Positions 31,908 to 43,588 of a stretch of DNA of 64,000 bases are shown here, one piece after another. How positions within the stretch are numbered: position 1 is the first letter of the stretch; each line of letters starts with the position of its first letter. The position numbers and the translations under genes were made by a program. The notes below the pieces were generated by a model, which worked only from the letters and a program-made list of their open reading frames with translations, made no database searches and was not told where the DNA came from. The DNA comes from Setomelanomma holmii (taxonomy: Eukaryota; Ascomycota; Dothideomycetes; Pleosporales; Phaeosphaeriaceae), in contig ML978242.1 of the NCBI GenBank assembly GCA_010015745.1, positions 81,100-145,099 of the forward strand. Direction: 5' to 3'.

Positions 31908-33190
31908 ATGAGCCGAGCCTACTTCGATCCCCCACCTCACCACAACAACCGGTTCTCTACCCCACTACAAGCTATGTATTGGAACGGGATCTACTACCCT
32001 AATTGGCGAATCTATCGTGACCAGCCACCCGTGTCTCTGAACTTCGACGTCATATCTCATGTCTTTTATGCCTTTGCCTGGTAAGTTCACCTCTGAACAT
32101 ACAAGGTGTGAGCTTACGGTGCTGCAGGGTAAAGGAAGATGGTACGGTATACGTGAGTAACGCAAGTTCGTGAGCTTGAATGGTCACTAACAGTCTGTAG
32201 CTCAGTGACGAATGGGCGGACGCACAGATTGAGGTAGCCGGTGCAGGTGATGTTCCCGCAACCAAAGGCTGCCTCAACTCTTTTGCTTTATTGAAGCAGA
32301 AATACACAAGGCTACGTGTAGTACTTTCAGTGGGAGGAGGTGGGAAAGGTAGCGAACCTTTCGCAGCTGTAGCCCGAGACCCTAGCCGTCGTGAGCGTTT
32401 CGCTCAAACCGCCCTGGGCTTGGTGCAACAGTTCGGAATCGATGGAATTGATAGTAAGACCTTCGAGTCTATTTGGCGAAGATAAAGAACGTTACTGATG
32501 AAAGAAACAGTCGACTGGGAGCATCCGGCAGACTCGCGGCAGGGAGAAGACTACGTTGCCTTACTGGCTGTGCTCCGGCAATATCTCCCAGCCCCTCAAT
32601 ACACTCTTTCCTCGGCACTACCTGCTGGCGAGTGGGCGCTTCAGCACATCAACCTAGCATATGCTTCGCACTACCTGGACATGGTCAATCTAATGTCTTA
32701 CGACTATTCCGGGCCATGGACTAGTAAATGTGGTCATCAGGCTCAATTGTTTACTCCGCAGATACCACACAGCCCCGAGGCTGCAATATCCTGCCACTCT
32801 GCTGTGTCGTATATGATACGCCAGGGCGTTCCCCCGCACAAGATTGTCATGGGCGTGCCAGCTTATGGGCGCAGCTTCACTGGTACTCAGGGCGTCGGAC
32901 ACTCCTTCTCTGGACAGGCTGGAGAAGAGGGCACATTCGAATACCGGGATCTACCGCGACCCGGAGCGAACGAGCATGTTGATGAGAGAGTCGGCGCAGC
33001 TTACTGCATCGGTGGGGATGGTGGTTTTGTGACATACGACACCCCGCAAACAGTCCGGATGAAGGCTGATTATGTGCGACAAAACTCGCTGGGCGGCCTC
33101 TTCTATTGGACCGGCACGGGAGATGCGAGCTCGCTCACCCAGAAGGATCGTAGTTTGGTGTACAACGGGTTTTTGGGCCTGTTCCCTTAG
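31908..33190 (+). CDS. Chitinase, glycoside hydrolase family 18
   Basis: Hydrolyses beta-1,4 bonds in chitin. Exons are 31908-32080, 32128-32152 (a 25-bp micro-exon), 32201-32453 and 32511-33190; introns are all GT-AG. The product is 376 residues. Family blocks in order are YYPNWRIYRDQPPVSLNFDVISHVFYAFAW, VVLSVGGGGKGSEPF, then the catalytic DGIDIDWEHP (DxxDxDxE, with Glu as the proton donor), LMSYDYSGPWTSKCGHQAQL, and GLFYWTGTGDA with the substrate-stacking Trp. The active-site motif is rebuilt by the third splice. No signal peptide is evident (MSRAYFDPPPHHNNRFSTPL), so it may be intracellular, acting in wall turnover or autolysis, like other signal-less fungal GH18 enzymes. No chitin-binding domain. 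Confidence 0.93.
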
Positions 33191-33676
33191 TAGGTCGATG
33201 CCCCAATGCATGGGAGGTGGCCGCGCCTGGTTGCCTCAAGCAGGGATAAAAGTGACATGCTGGGGTCGTCCGGCATTTGCAATCGTTACAGCATAGCATA
33301 GCAACTGAGTGCATTGTTCAATGGAGTTACCCTTGCTTCTACCCGCTGCTGTGCTTCAGTTGCATCAATGTCGACGACCTTCGTGCAGGAGGGTCACTAG
33401 CAGCGAGCTCGGGCCATCGAGACCCTGAACAGTGACCAGAGGCATCAAGTTTCAGCAACAGTTCCACGCATCACCATTATCGAAAGCATAGCGCCGGTGG
33501 CGTTTGTGAGGGATCTACGTATCTTCTTCATCCCAATCTTACGCTTCATTTACCGCGTCTCCGCTACACATCGGCCGCAAATCGCGAGCGTACGCGGGTT
33601 GATGCATCCCTTCCATGCCTGCGCTTTCCTCCTCCGAAATTGACTCTGGTACACACAGACCCCATTGGGCACAGCA
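33191..33676. other. Intergenic, VPS53 promoter region
   Basis: About 490 bp; nothing recognised beyond sequence expected of a fungal promoter. Confidence 0.4.
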
Positions 33677-36191
33677 ATGGGCATGGACGCGGCGCTGACG
33701 CTCATTTCAGCTGAATACGACCCTCTCGACCACCTCAACGCCATCTTCTACCACCCAGCCGCTCTCTCGTCCGTCACTGCCACCTCCGAGGCGCTCCGCA
33801 GCTACCAAGATGATCTGGACGAGGACATTGCCGATATTGTCGCCTCGCAGTCGGCCTCAGATGCCGACAGCGTGCAGCGCATACAGGCCGCTAAGGCAGA
33901 GCTGGCAGACCTCTTCAAGAAGATTGAGAGCGTCAGAGAGCGCGCCATGGAGACGGAACAGACTATCACCGAGATGACGGCCGACATCAAGCGCCTCGAC
34001 AGCACCAAGAAGAATCTCACCTTATCTATGACGGCATTGAAGCGACTACAAATGTTGACAACGGCATACGAACAGCTGCGCAGCTTGAGCAAGTCGCGGC
34101 AGTACCGAGAATGCGCCCAGCTGCTGCAAGCAGTCATACAGCTTGTGGCGCATTTCAAGAGCTACAGATCGATAGACCAGATCGCCACGCTAAGCCGCAA
34201 CGTTGCGGATTTGCAGAGCGAGTTGCTCGAGCAGGTCTGTGAGGACTTCGAGGTCGTGTTTGCGAAGGGCGAGGTCGGACAGCGCCAGGCCATGCTCGCA
34301 GAGGCCTGTCTAGTCATGGATGCGTTGGGTGACCATGCTCGAACACGACTCATCAACTGGTACTGCAATACACAGCTACGCGAATATCGACAGGTCTTTC
34401 GGGGTAATGATGAGGCTGGATCGCTCGACAACATATCGAGAAGGTACTCCTGGTTCAATCGCATGATGAAGACATACGATGTTGAACATGCTGCCATCTT
34501 TCCGTCCTATTGGCGTGTGAATGAGATGCTAGCCAATTCATTCTGCGAAGGCACACGCGAGGATTTCAAGGCTATTCTAAAACGCTCCATGCGAAGAGGA
34601 GACGGGCAGACTCTGGATGTGGATCTATTGCTTTCGTGCCTGCAGGAGACTCTTAATTTCGAGCATGGCCTGGAACGGCGATTTGCCAATGAGTCGCGTG
34701 CTTCCGTCGATACCATTGCTTCCAAGGACGGTAAGCCGCATGGATTTAGTCAAGCCATTTCCGAGGCCTTTGAGCCCTACATGAGTCTTTGGGTAGAGTC
34801 GCAGGACAAGCAACTTGCGACTCTCATCCCTAAATATCGACAGCAGCCGCTCCGGAATACCGAGGATGACTTTTCACACCAAGCCGTAATCTCTTCCTCG
34901 ACCGAGCTTTTCCACTTCTATCGCTTGACTTTAGCACAGTGCGCCAAGCTCTCAACTGGCACGCGGTTGCTTGAATTGTCCACCACTTTTGCCAAGTACC
35001 TTGAACAGTACAGCCAACAGGTACTATACTATTGTCTCAGCGACAAGCCGGGGGTGCAAGGACCCTCGCTAGAGGATGCAATCCTTATTCTCAACACTGC
35101 AGACTATTGCTATGCCACCTGCAACCAGCTAGAGGAGAAGATCAAGGGCCGAATCGATGAAGAGCTCAAAGAAAAGGTCGACCTTCAAAGTCAAGCTGAC
35201 GCCTTTATGGGCATTGCTAGTGCCACTGTGCGCGTTTTGGTGAGGAAGGTGGAGATAGCATGCGAGCCCAGTTGGCGAGAGATGCGCAATACGCCCTGGG
35301 CGAAGCTTGAGAGCGTCGGTGATCACAGCACCTATGTCACAGAGCTCCTCCGCAATGTCAAGGAGACCTCGAGCGATATCCTGAACTATCTTCACAAGCA
35401 GCAATATGCTCGAGCATTTTGCGACAACCTCGTGGACTTGATGGCCTCAACTTACATTGCAAATATTGTGCAATGTAAGCCGATATCTGAAGCCGGTGCA
35501 GAACAGATGCTGCTCGATTCATATGTGCTCAAGAAAGGTTTTACGGAGCTGCCGACGCTCAACGAGGATCCAGGGACGGCAACGCCATCAAGGTGGGTGT
35601 TCTTCTCGCGATCATATATGATGCTGGCAATCCACTAACAGTCTCCATAGCTTCGTCAAGCGCGTCACACAAAGTATGGCCCGGATTGATCCTTTCCTGA
35701 AAACGCTTCAAGTCCGACCTTCACCGCCAGAGGCTCTGGTCCAAGCGTACCTTATACATATTGCAGACAAGTCGGACACCAACTTCAAGAAGATCCTCGA
35801 TCTCAAAGGCATCCGCAAGGCCGACCAAACTCAGCTTCTTGACCTCTTCGCAGCGTTTCGCGCGTCGCCTAATCACGCAAACCTCGTCCAGAATTCACCA
35901 TTACTTACACCTTTGCAGATTCAATCTGGCCACATTGGCACGGGTATTGGAAGTCTTGGCAATGCCGGCAATGTGATGGGCACACCCAGCTTGGGCGGTG
36001 GGAGGTTCGACCCTGCCGGACTAGGTAATATGATTGTTAACGCCGCAAGGGACGGAGTCGATCGCTTCGGAAGTCCAGCTCCTGGTGTGACTGGAGTTGC
36101 CGATGGGGGTGTGGGCGACGCGGCGAAAGCCAATCTCAACGAGAATCTGAAGAATATTGGGAAGTTCTTCAAGCGGGATTGGCAGAAGTAG
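33677..36191 (+). CDS. VPS53: Vps53, subunit of the GARP tethering complex
   Basis: Part of the GARP complex, which tethers endosome-derived vesicles at the trans-Golgi. Exons are 33677-35592 and 35651-36191; the intron at 35593-35650 is GTGGGT...CCATAG. The product is 818 residues, normal for fungi. The N-terminal Vps53 domain is clear: EYDPLDHLNAIFYHPAALSS, a coiled-coil stretch (MTADIKRLDSTKKNLTLSMT), then KSRQYRECAQLLQAVIQL and FKSYRSIDQIATLSRNVADL. The C-terminal part has SMARIDPFLKTLQVRPSPPE followed by ALVQAYLIHIADKSDTNF, nearly invariant in fungal orthologues. The tail is Gly/Asn-rich and ends KFFKRDWQK. ATG 33677 is the first in frame. Confidence 0.95.
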
Positions 36192-36922
36192 CTAATTCAT
36201 TGCTCGAGTCCAGACAAGGGTCGAGTGACGAATCTCTGCCATACCATGGCCTTTTCAAATCGACAAGGCGCCCAAATGGGCAGACGATATGTGTGCAATG
36301 CTGTCCCTTCTACGTCGAGCCAGTCGATGTTTCCCCACGCGTACGATGCGTCCTGATTGTCTATCCTACCCACGTGGTAGACTAGCGTTGACGCACAGGC
36401 TCCACCTTCATGCAGGGTCACCGCTTCGAGCCGTACTTCATCAACGTTGCGCGCCACCTTTGTGCTAAAACTCCTTCAGACATAATACGACACGAATGAA
36501 CAGAAGCATTCCGGGCTTGAGGATCGGATTCACGACGCAGCCTGCCTGGTACGCGCTATCACCATGCGTTCTCAACGCCAAGCGTACACCTCTAGAGCTT
36601 CACTCGCAGACACGAGACATGACGAGTACAGCTTATCGGACGACCTTGCAGGCTGACCGAGAACGCAAAAATTCCAGAACACCTCGCTACAGCCCGCCTT
36701 GAACCGTAAGGCGGGCATTTGCAGGGGATTCAGCATGCTCACCTCAGCCTCAACATGCATCAACAACACGTGCTCATACCATTGGCCAAGAATCGTCGGG
36801 CTCTATATAACTCTGCCCCGCTCATAGAGAACGCATCAAGCCATGTAGAATCGATCGACAGGTTCCAGGTAACAATCAGAAATCACGCCTAGCTCAGAAC
36901 GAAGTCGCACGATCTAGTTAGA
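36192..36922. other. Intergenic, no gene seen
   Basis: About 730 bp between VPS53 and the ankyrin gene; a TATA-like CTATATAACTC lies near 36802. No coding content. Confidence 0.45.
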
Positions 36923-39597
36923 ATGCAAGAGCAGCCAGCACAGTCAGAGGAGCGATACGCAGATGGATTGGGGGAGTTTGCAAGCTTCTATGGGGGGCCT
37001 GCTTACAGCTATCTTGCACCCACGAAATTGGCGTCTTCCACGACACAAGAATTGTGCGCCGCTGCGCCTAGCGACCCGAATCAGGGGAGGCAAGCAGCAA
37101 ACACGAATTTGCAACACGCTATTTCGTACGATCTGGCTGCAAACCACCCCACGTTTAGGAAAGAAGCAGAAGGCCTCCAGACGGCATCACCACAGTCCAA
37201 TCACAGTTTACCTACGACATATCACGCAAGCAGGCAGGGGTACTCAAAAGAAGCCGAAGGTCTCCAGTTTTGGGTCAGAGCTCTCATACCAACTACAACC
37301 TGTACAGTCAGGACACAATAATCCAAACTCAATATAACAACGCCGATATGGGCTACACAACACGATCACCAGTTCCAGCACCGCTCAAGTATGGCCAGAA
37401 GCAGCCAGCAGCAGACTTCTACTTCCAACAATTTCCTCAGCCCCCCACATCACCAACCGCAGAAGACCATATACATCCAGCTTTGAGAAAGCCATTACCA
37501 CAGACGCCTCGGTTACCTACGGTACCACAGCCACTAAAATTTCAGCGAGCCAATACCTTGCATCCGACTCCGCCCCAGTCAATGGTAGGAAGGCCGACTG
37601 ACGATGTGATGCACGAACGAATGCGAGCTATGAACATGGGCGATCCTTTACCGACGCTAGGAAAGTATGCTTCAGAAGCTCACCGGTACCCGCCAGAACT
37701 CGCACGTATGAACAGCCTCAATAGCAACCGCAGCTCCTCTGTACCGGGCAGTCCATTCGACCAGCATCATCGAATCTCGGTGGCACAATCCAATATCAGA
37801 AACATGATGGAGATCGGGCCGCCTGAGATGACCCCAACGGAAGCACATGCCGAAGTCCTACGATTGCTGGACAAGGCGGATGAGGGATCAAGCAGGAAGT
37901 CTTCGGGCGGAGGATCGAAGAAAGGCTTTTCACTCAAGCGCTTGAACACCACCAAGGCGACCAATAGCACTTCACATTCACAGGAGGCGCTCACTAACGT
38001 GCTCGAAAATGTGGCAGAGGAGGGCAGTTTGCCCATGGTCAAAGCTGTCATCAGTCTAGGGGCTAATCCATCTTATCGCTCGAATGGAAAGCTCAAGAAA
38101 GTGAAGCACGAAGCACTGGCTAAAGCCACAGCAAGTGGGCATGCCAAAGTCGTGGACTTCTTGCTTCACAAAGGGGCTACGTATGGCGAGGCTCAGAAGA
38201 AAAGCGCTACTACTCCTATCGACCGTGTGCTTCTTACAGCCGTGTACAAGAGACATGCGGAGCTTGCTGTCGCGCTGATCTCTGGCCATAGCGATAATCC
38301 CATGACCGAACAGTGGCCTAGAGAGATGGACGACGCTCAACATTATTGGGCAGAGAATGCAGTCCGACTATCGAAGACAACTGTGCTCGACGGCATATCG
38401 CACTGGAAGAACGAAGAGCAAGGGCTCAGCGTATTGAGAGTGATAATGCAAAGCCCCAGATTCGACCCTACAGCGCCCGTCTCAGGCGTTTTCGACAACA
38501 AAAGTGAACTGCAAAGTGCCGAATTCAATCACAGACCATGGCAAACCACATACGAATACTCAGCACTCGCTTGCTTCACACGAGCCGGCTGGGCTGACGC
38601 AGTCGAAGAACTATCAAACCTCCAAGGCTCGCCAGGAGACTATGAAAAAGGAGACGAAGTCCTCCAGTACCAAGACAAAGTAACCCGACATATCTCGCCC
38701 GTCAATGCCCTAACAAAAGACACCTGGGACCAGAAACCCCAAGAAGCGCTACGCATCCTATGCCTCCTCATTGACCGCGGCTTCAATATTGCTTTCCCTC
38801 AACGTACAGCCAACGACCTAGGCCCACGCACCGCACTTAGCCGCGCCCTCGCCGCAAATGCATCCCAGGGCGTCGAGCTCATTGCGCAAAGCAGGCCGGA
38901 ACTAATTAAAGAAGTTATTTCCTTCCGCCGCAACAAGAAGGAAACGAAAGCCCAGCCCCTCGCCGCCGCCCTCGCGCTCGAGAAACTAGACACCGCAAGA
39001 GTCCTATTAAGAGCAGGCGCGCATCCACGCGACCCGGCATTCGACATGAACGCGCTACAATTCGCCGCGCACCAAGGCGGCGAAACGGGGACCGCGATGC
39101 TAGCTGAAATGCTCCCTCTAGCACCCGAATTGACATATGCAGCGCTGGACATTGCGATTCGACGTGTCAACGCAGATTGTGTAAGGGTGCTGCTTGACGC
39201 CATATCCGCGGCTGCGAGTCGGAATGAAATTGCTGCGTTACCTGCGATATGGGATATATTGCTCCCTCTTACACAAAGCACGGGTGAAGAATCGCTAGAG
39301 TCGAGGACAAGGTATCTCGAGCTTATCGCTATGGTGGATGAGTGGGATGCTGGGGCTGCGTTGCCGAGACCACAGTTACCTGCTATCCTTGCCGCGATCA
39401 AGCGGGACAATTTCGTGGGGATGGAGAAGATGTTGCAGCTAGGTGTCGTGGACGGGAGGAGCTTGGTGTTGAATTGTAAGGCGCAGCCGTTGGGAGAACA
39501 GGGTTTGTGGACGGTGTTAGAGTGTGTGGAGGGTACGAAGAGGAGTGCGGAGTGGTTGGGCTTGTTGAGAGGATGGGGAGCGCCACTGTTCACTTGA
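36923..39597 (+). CDS. Ankyrin-repeat protein, large, function unknown
   Basis: The well-supported part starts at or before ATG 37348 (MGYTTRSPVPAPLKYGQ) and runs 749 residues to 39597. Upstream, the frame from ATG 36923 (MQEQPAQSEERYADGLGEF) has similar Gln/Ser/Tyr-rich composition and holds a repeated KEAEGLQ motif. It reaches the main frame only if one base is lost or two gained near 37265-37275, around a TTTT run. The first about 200 residues are disordered and Pro/Gln/Ser-rich. From about residue 210 come ankyrin-like units (VLENVAEEGSLPMVKAVISL, KATASGHAKVVDFLLHKGAT, LALEKLDTARVLLRAGAHP, ALDIAIRRVNADCVRVLLDA). No enzymatic domain is attached. It probably serves as a protein-interaction scaffold; the start is uncertain. 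Confidence 0.75.
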
Positions 39598-40184
39598 TCG
39601 GATGATCTGTTATGCTATTCACATTGCCATCGCAAGAGGAATAATATCACGTGCATGAGAATGAGCACATGTGTACTTCTCGACCCGGTTCCTTTCATCG
39701 TTGAATTGTTGAGTCCGTCTTTTGCACAGCTGCAGAATACAGTGTACTGCACACGATCATAGAAAGTTATTCTAGCCTTTTAATCAGTAACCTGATAGTG
39801 ACAGCATCAGACAATAATGGTGCCATCTACCAGGACAACTTCGAGTTGCCAAGCGTACCTATGTATGGACAGGATTAATCCATCTATCGCACTATGCAAA
39901 CCTTATGATTTTGGAGCTCCTCGGATCGTATCATTATAAGGCTGGAGAGATGACTGGCTATACAGTGAAATGTTCAGCCTGTAGACCGAAACTTCCGAGC
40001 ATAGGCAGTCTTTGATTGAGACATTATATGAAGTTGGCAGTACGTAGCATCGTGGCTGCGTGTCAGTACTATCTAGGATCTTGTGCCTCCAGGACCTGCA
40101 AAAGTAAAGGCGCTCCGTTTCTGTCAAGGCATGTTGAAATAGCCTCTACTCATTCTCCACACCCCATTTGGGCTTTATACAGAC
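39598..40184. other. Intergenic, no gene seen
   Basis: Shared 3' region of the ankyrin gene and the minus-strand gene that follows; nothing recognised. Confidence 0.45.
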
Positions 40185-40817
40185 TCAATATCCCAGATAG
40201 AGATTGTGTCGGTGAGAAGCAGGAACATGTCCATTCGTCCGATCAACCAGTCTCATACTGCCACTCGTCGTGGCCTCATGGAATTGACTCGGGCTTGTCG
40301 TCTTCACAGCCACCTCCAATCCCTTCCTTAAGCCTTGGAAGCCCTCCTTCCACTCCTTCAAGTTCTCCTGCACGATCTTATTGTCGACTTGCTTCTTGGT
40401 CATGACCAACTGTATCACAACCTCCTGCAAACTAGGCAAATGGTTGGGTATCTCGTGGTGGATCAGGCGGACGAGGCGTTCTGGACCGTCCTTCTGAGTA
40501 GGTTGCGCTCCAGAATTGAGATCGGAGGGCGTGGTCTCTGTTGATGTGGGTCGAACAGATTCGGACGTTGTGGGTAGCATGGTTAAATGAAAGTCAAAGG
40601 GTTGAGTTGAAAGTGAGGGCTGCGGTGGAGGAGATAGCGCTCGATTGTTGTGGCAAGCTGTTGGCGAGGGTAGTGGTGAGCCAAATCGTTTTATAGAAGA
40701 GGAACTAGTGGGAGCATACGCCAAGGGCTTGAGAGGTGTGAGTGAAAGGCTGGGAAGGTTTTCGATTTGCGTGGTAATTTCGCGAAGAGCATAGTGGAGA
40801 TAGCCAGCCATGACCAT
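40185..40817 (-). CDS. Hypothetical protein, 210 aa
   Basis: Frame from ATG 40817 (MVMAGYLHYALREITTQIEN). The middle is Ser/Pro/Thr-rich and disordered. The second half is helical and charged (VRLIHHEIPNHLPSLQEVVI, MTKKQVDNKIVQENLKEWK) and may form a coiled coil. No domain is recognised. No intron is needed. It is called on length and composition only. Confidence 0.45.
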   Translation of the reverse strand: MVMAGYLHYALREITTQIENLPSLSLTPLKPLAYAPTSSSSIKRFGSPLPSPTACHNNRALSPPPQPSLSTQPFDFHLTMLPTTSESVRPTSTETTPSDLNSGAQPTQKDGPERLVRLIHHEIPNHLPSLQEVVIQLVMTKKQVDNKIVQENLKEWKEGFQGLRKGLEVAVKTTSPSQFHEATTSGSMRLVDRTNGHVPASHRHNLYLGY

Positions 40818-41073
40818 GTATACTCCTTATATACTATCTTTTGTCGTGACCTACTCATCTATATGCTGCTGCACGATATATCAGGGAATCAGCATTGTAT
40901 CGCTGCGAATATGAGTCGGTGTTCCAAGGTGACCATGTTTCGCCCTTCATCTTGCGGTATAAGTTTTGAATATCCACCTCAAGCTCGTCGTTCCGAGCAA
41001 TGATGCGGAACATGGCAATTGTCTTTGCCATGTCCGTCCCGCCCGAGTAACACATGGTTCGTAAAACCACACG
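40818..41073. other. Spacer, possible 3' continuation of the 2EXR-type gene
   Basis: A minus-strand frame at 40855-41070 (TMCYSGGTDMAKTIAMFRII, RNDELEVDIQNLYRKMKGE) looks protein-like. It may be the end of the gene at 41074-41589 after a frame change. Confidence 0.3.
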
Positions 41074-41589
41074 TTATAAGTGCGGAAGTTGTGATAACAT
41101 CTTATACGCTACTTCAGGGGGAGCAATACCTATATATCTCCATTCCGAGATGTGATGCTGATAGTCCACCTTGACCAACTCGATACTGTTCCTCTGCTCA
41201 GGGTCAAATCTGGAAAGCAGCCATGAGAAGCCCGGCGCTGAATCGGAGCCGAATGAGTTGATTTTGAACATCAAGTTTGCGCCAAGCTCTGAGCGGATCT
41301 GTCGACACACTGATAGAAGATGGAGAGCTACAAGGTTGGCGACGGGTTCGAGGGTTAAAGAGCGGCACCAGGACGGTCTGCCTCTGCAGACAGCCTTGCC
41401 GTGGATGATTGTAGCGTAGAATTCGTTGCCGCCAAGGGCGTAATTGTAGATGAGGTTTCGGATTTCGGGTTGTAATCGCAGAAAGGGAGATTCGTGCTGG
41501 TTCCTTTCGCTTCTGGCTTGTGGGGCTCCAGGGGATATTCGTCGTCTCAGGATGTGAGCCACGATTTTCCAAATTTCAGGTATCAACAT
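41074..41589 (-). CDS. 2EXR/F-box-like hypothetical protein
   Basis: Frame from ATG 41589 (MLIPEIWKIVAHILRRRISP), 171 residues. The block SPFLRLQPEIRNLIYNYAL is the N-terminal signature of the fungal 2EXR/F-box-like family (L-P-x-E-[LI]-R-N-x-I-Y). The next conserved block is LLSVCRQIRSELGANLMFKI. These proteins are numerous and variable in Dothideomycetes, and their role is unknown. The stop at 41074 comes soon after the second block. Relatives in the window lie at 59-62.6 kb. Confidence 0.65.
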   Translation of the reverse strand: MLIPEIWKIVAHILRRRISPGAPQARSERNQHESPFLRLQPEIRNLIYNYALGGNEFYATIIHGKAVCRGRPSWCRSLTLEPVANLVALHLLSVCRQIRSELGANLMFKINSFGSDSAPGFSWLLSRFDPEQRNSIELVKVDYQHHISEWRYIGIAPPEVAYKMLSQLPHL

Positions 41590-42051
41590 GTTCACAGGAA
41601 GTGAGCACGAAGGGCTGGCTGTGCTATTGCGAGATGTGGTTCGCTTCGATACCTAGTCGACCTTCTCTAGTTGATGTTCAAACAGCTGTGCGAACAGTGT
41701 TTGTGGCGAAACTCACTATCGCAAAGCTCCTGACTAGACTCTTTCCAAGGAAATAAGTCGTGGTAAGAGGAAGCAGTGAGAAAGAATGCTCATGCTTTTG
41801 CCTACAGAGTACTCGCCAGATCACCCGAAGTCGTGATTGGTCAGCTTTGGAAGTTGGAAAACCGATCCTGCCGCATCACTCAAACACGCAAACAAATACA
41901 CCCAACTCATTAAATCTTATCTTTCTAGCACTCAGACGTATCTGCAACAAGTCTGCTCTGTCACAATAGCTGCACTGATTAGCTAGGAGCACGTCAAACA
42001 TCTTTTTCTATCGGCTTTCTTCTTCGCTTCTCCAACCATACCAGTCAGTAA

Positions 42052-42651
42052 ATGCCTTTCCCCGTCGATCTTCTCTTCGAGGCAACTTGTTCTTATCCTG
42101 GGTGCAATCGATTCCAAATTTGGCCATGCTGTACGACTACCAACTCGAAGAGTGGAAAGATGAACTTGGTGGAAATAAGCGCAGACCTTGTGACTACAAA
42201 CACGCGAGTACGAGCCTTAAACCTACTGGCTGTCTCTTCTACGGCGCCGCTTTCCTCGCTAGAGATGACTTCCGATTTCATGCTAACACCGAAGACTGAT
42301 CGGTCGACTTCCACAAACTTCAGCTCGATGGCAGCCACTCAAGAACGTCGTCGTGTGACCCATCTTCAGCCCTGCGCAGCAACGTCTATCCGTCTGTTGG
42401 ACGAAGAAATTGCAGCAGCATTGCCAACCCGTACTTCTCCTGTCCAAGAGCTTGCCTGCTGGACACCTCGAATCCTTCTGGCTAATCATCCGAGCTGTCT
42501 TTCGCCGGATCACTTACCAGAGATTAGCATCATTGTCGCGATTCGCACAAGACGTCCGTTCCACGCGCTATCTTCGGGCTCGAATGGTTGCGTGATGGTG
42601 TTGAACCTTGACTCGGTTGTGCGCCTATCATCCCAAGTGCCGGAGACTTAA
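42052..42651 (+). CDS. Doubtful hypothetical ORF, 199 aa
   Basis: An open frame from ATG 42052 (MPFPVDLLFEATCSYPGCNR). Composition is unremarkable and no motif is recognised. A second frame overlapping its first half (42087-42299: LYDYQLEEWKDELGGNK) looks equally protein-like, so the true structure may be spliced or the frame may be chance. Confidence 0.22.
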   Translation: MPFPVDLLFEATCSYPGCNRFQIWPCCTTTNSKSGKMNLVEISADLVTTNTRVRALNLLAVSSTAPLSSLEMTSDFMLTPKTDRSTSTNFSSMAATQERRRVTHLQPCAATSIRLLDEEIAAALPTRTSPVQELACWTPRILLANHPSCLSPDHLPEISIIVAIRTRRPFHALSSGSNGCVMVLNLDSVVRLSSQVPET

Positions 42652-43588
42652 ATGACGTTCACCGAAGCACGGCAGCACCACGCTCCTGAATCGCAGCATG
42701 ATGAGCACGCACCAGCCAAACAAGCACCCCTGCCTAGAAATAGTTCGAAGAGATCCACCGGCCAATAGTGGCGATGCCGCACATGGAAGCGATGCGCAGG
42801 TCCCTATCCGAGCCGCTCTGTACCTGCATACGGCGACACAGTGACCCATGTTTTCGCCTAGTCGAGCTGCACAAGATTAGCCGTTGGCGCGCAAGGCGAG
42901 TTGCGTCTGATTGCTGATGACGGGCCTTTGATGAGGCGCGGAAGCGATCGGCGGTACGCTGATATGAGCATTGCGGGAGACTTACGCGCACTGGAAAATT
43001 GGCATCATTAGTCGATGAGCTGACAAGACGAGAACACAGCCATTCCACAGAATTGCGCCGGACTGATGATGTGCAATCGCAGTTGACTCGCGCAGCGACG
43101 GTGCCAGTGACATTTTGTGCAGTTTGTTTAACCCCTGATAACCAAAATTAACGTGCCACTCCCGCTAACGCAAGTAGGCACGCCTCATCCGAAACCGAGT
43201 GTCTACCCCAGAGTCTCATTTCCACAACACGACCGCATTGCGCGCAACGTAACCCCATATGGTCGCCTGCCCAACAGCCTTGCCCGTTTAATACTACAAC
43301 GCCTATGCTAATCTCATGGACCCCTTTCCTATCGCCGGCCTGCCGGGGCATGAGCGCAGCAGTCACTGGACCATGGCCCGTGGATCAAAACCACTGAGGT
43401 CCCCAGCGCGGTAGCTGCTCTCTTTTCCTGCTACGCAAGGCTTTCAGTTACGCATCGACAGCCTCGTTGACAAGTCAACCTCTGGCCTTTGTGCCGTTAC
43501 ACTCGTTTATCTATATACTTAATATCACCGCTTCACTCATTCAGCGGACTACCGGAAGCGCCAGCTTAATCAGTAAACAAACGACAAG
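42652..43588. other. Intergenic and promoter of the GH17 gene
   Basis: About 940 bp without a recognised gene. A TATA-like TATATACTTAATATC lies at about 43511-43525, 60-80 bp upstream of the GH17 start codon. Confidence 0.5.

Noticed and set aside
38799..39593. 264-codon frame antisense to the ankyrin-repeat protein
   Set aside because: Ser/Ala-rich shadow of the coding strand with no recognisable feature.
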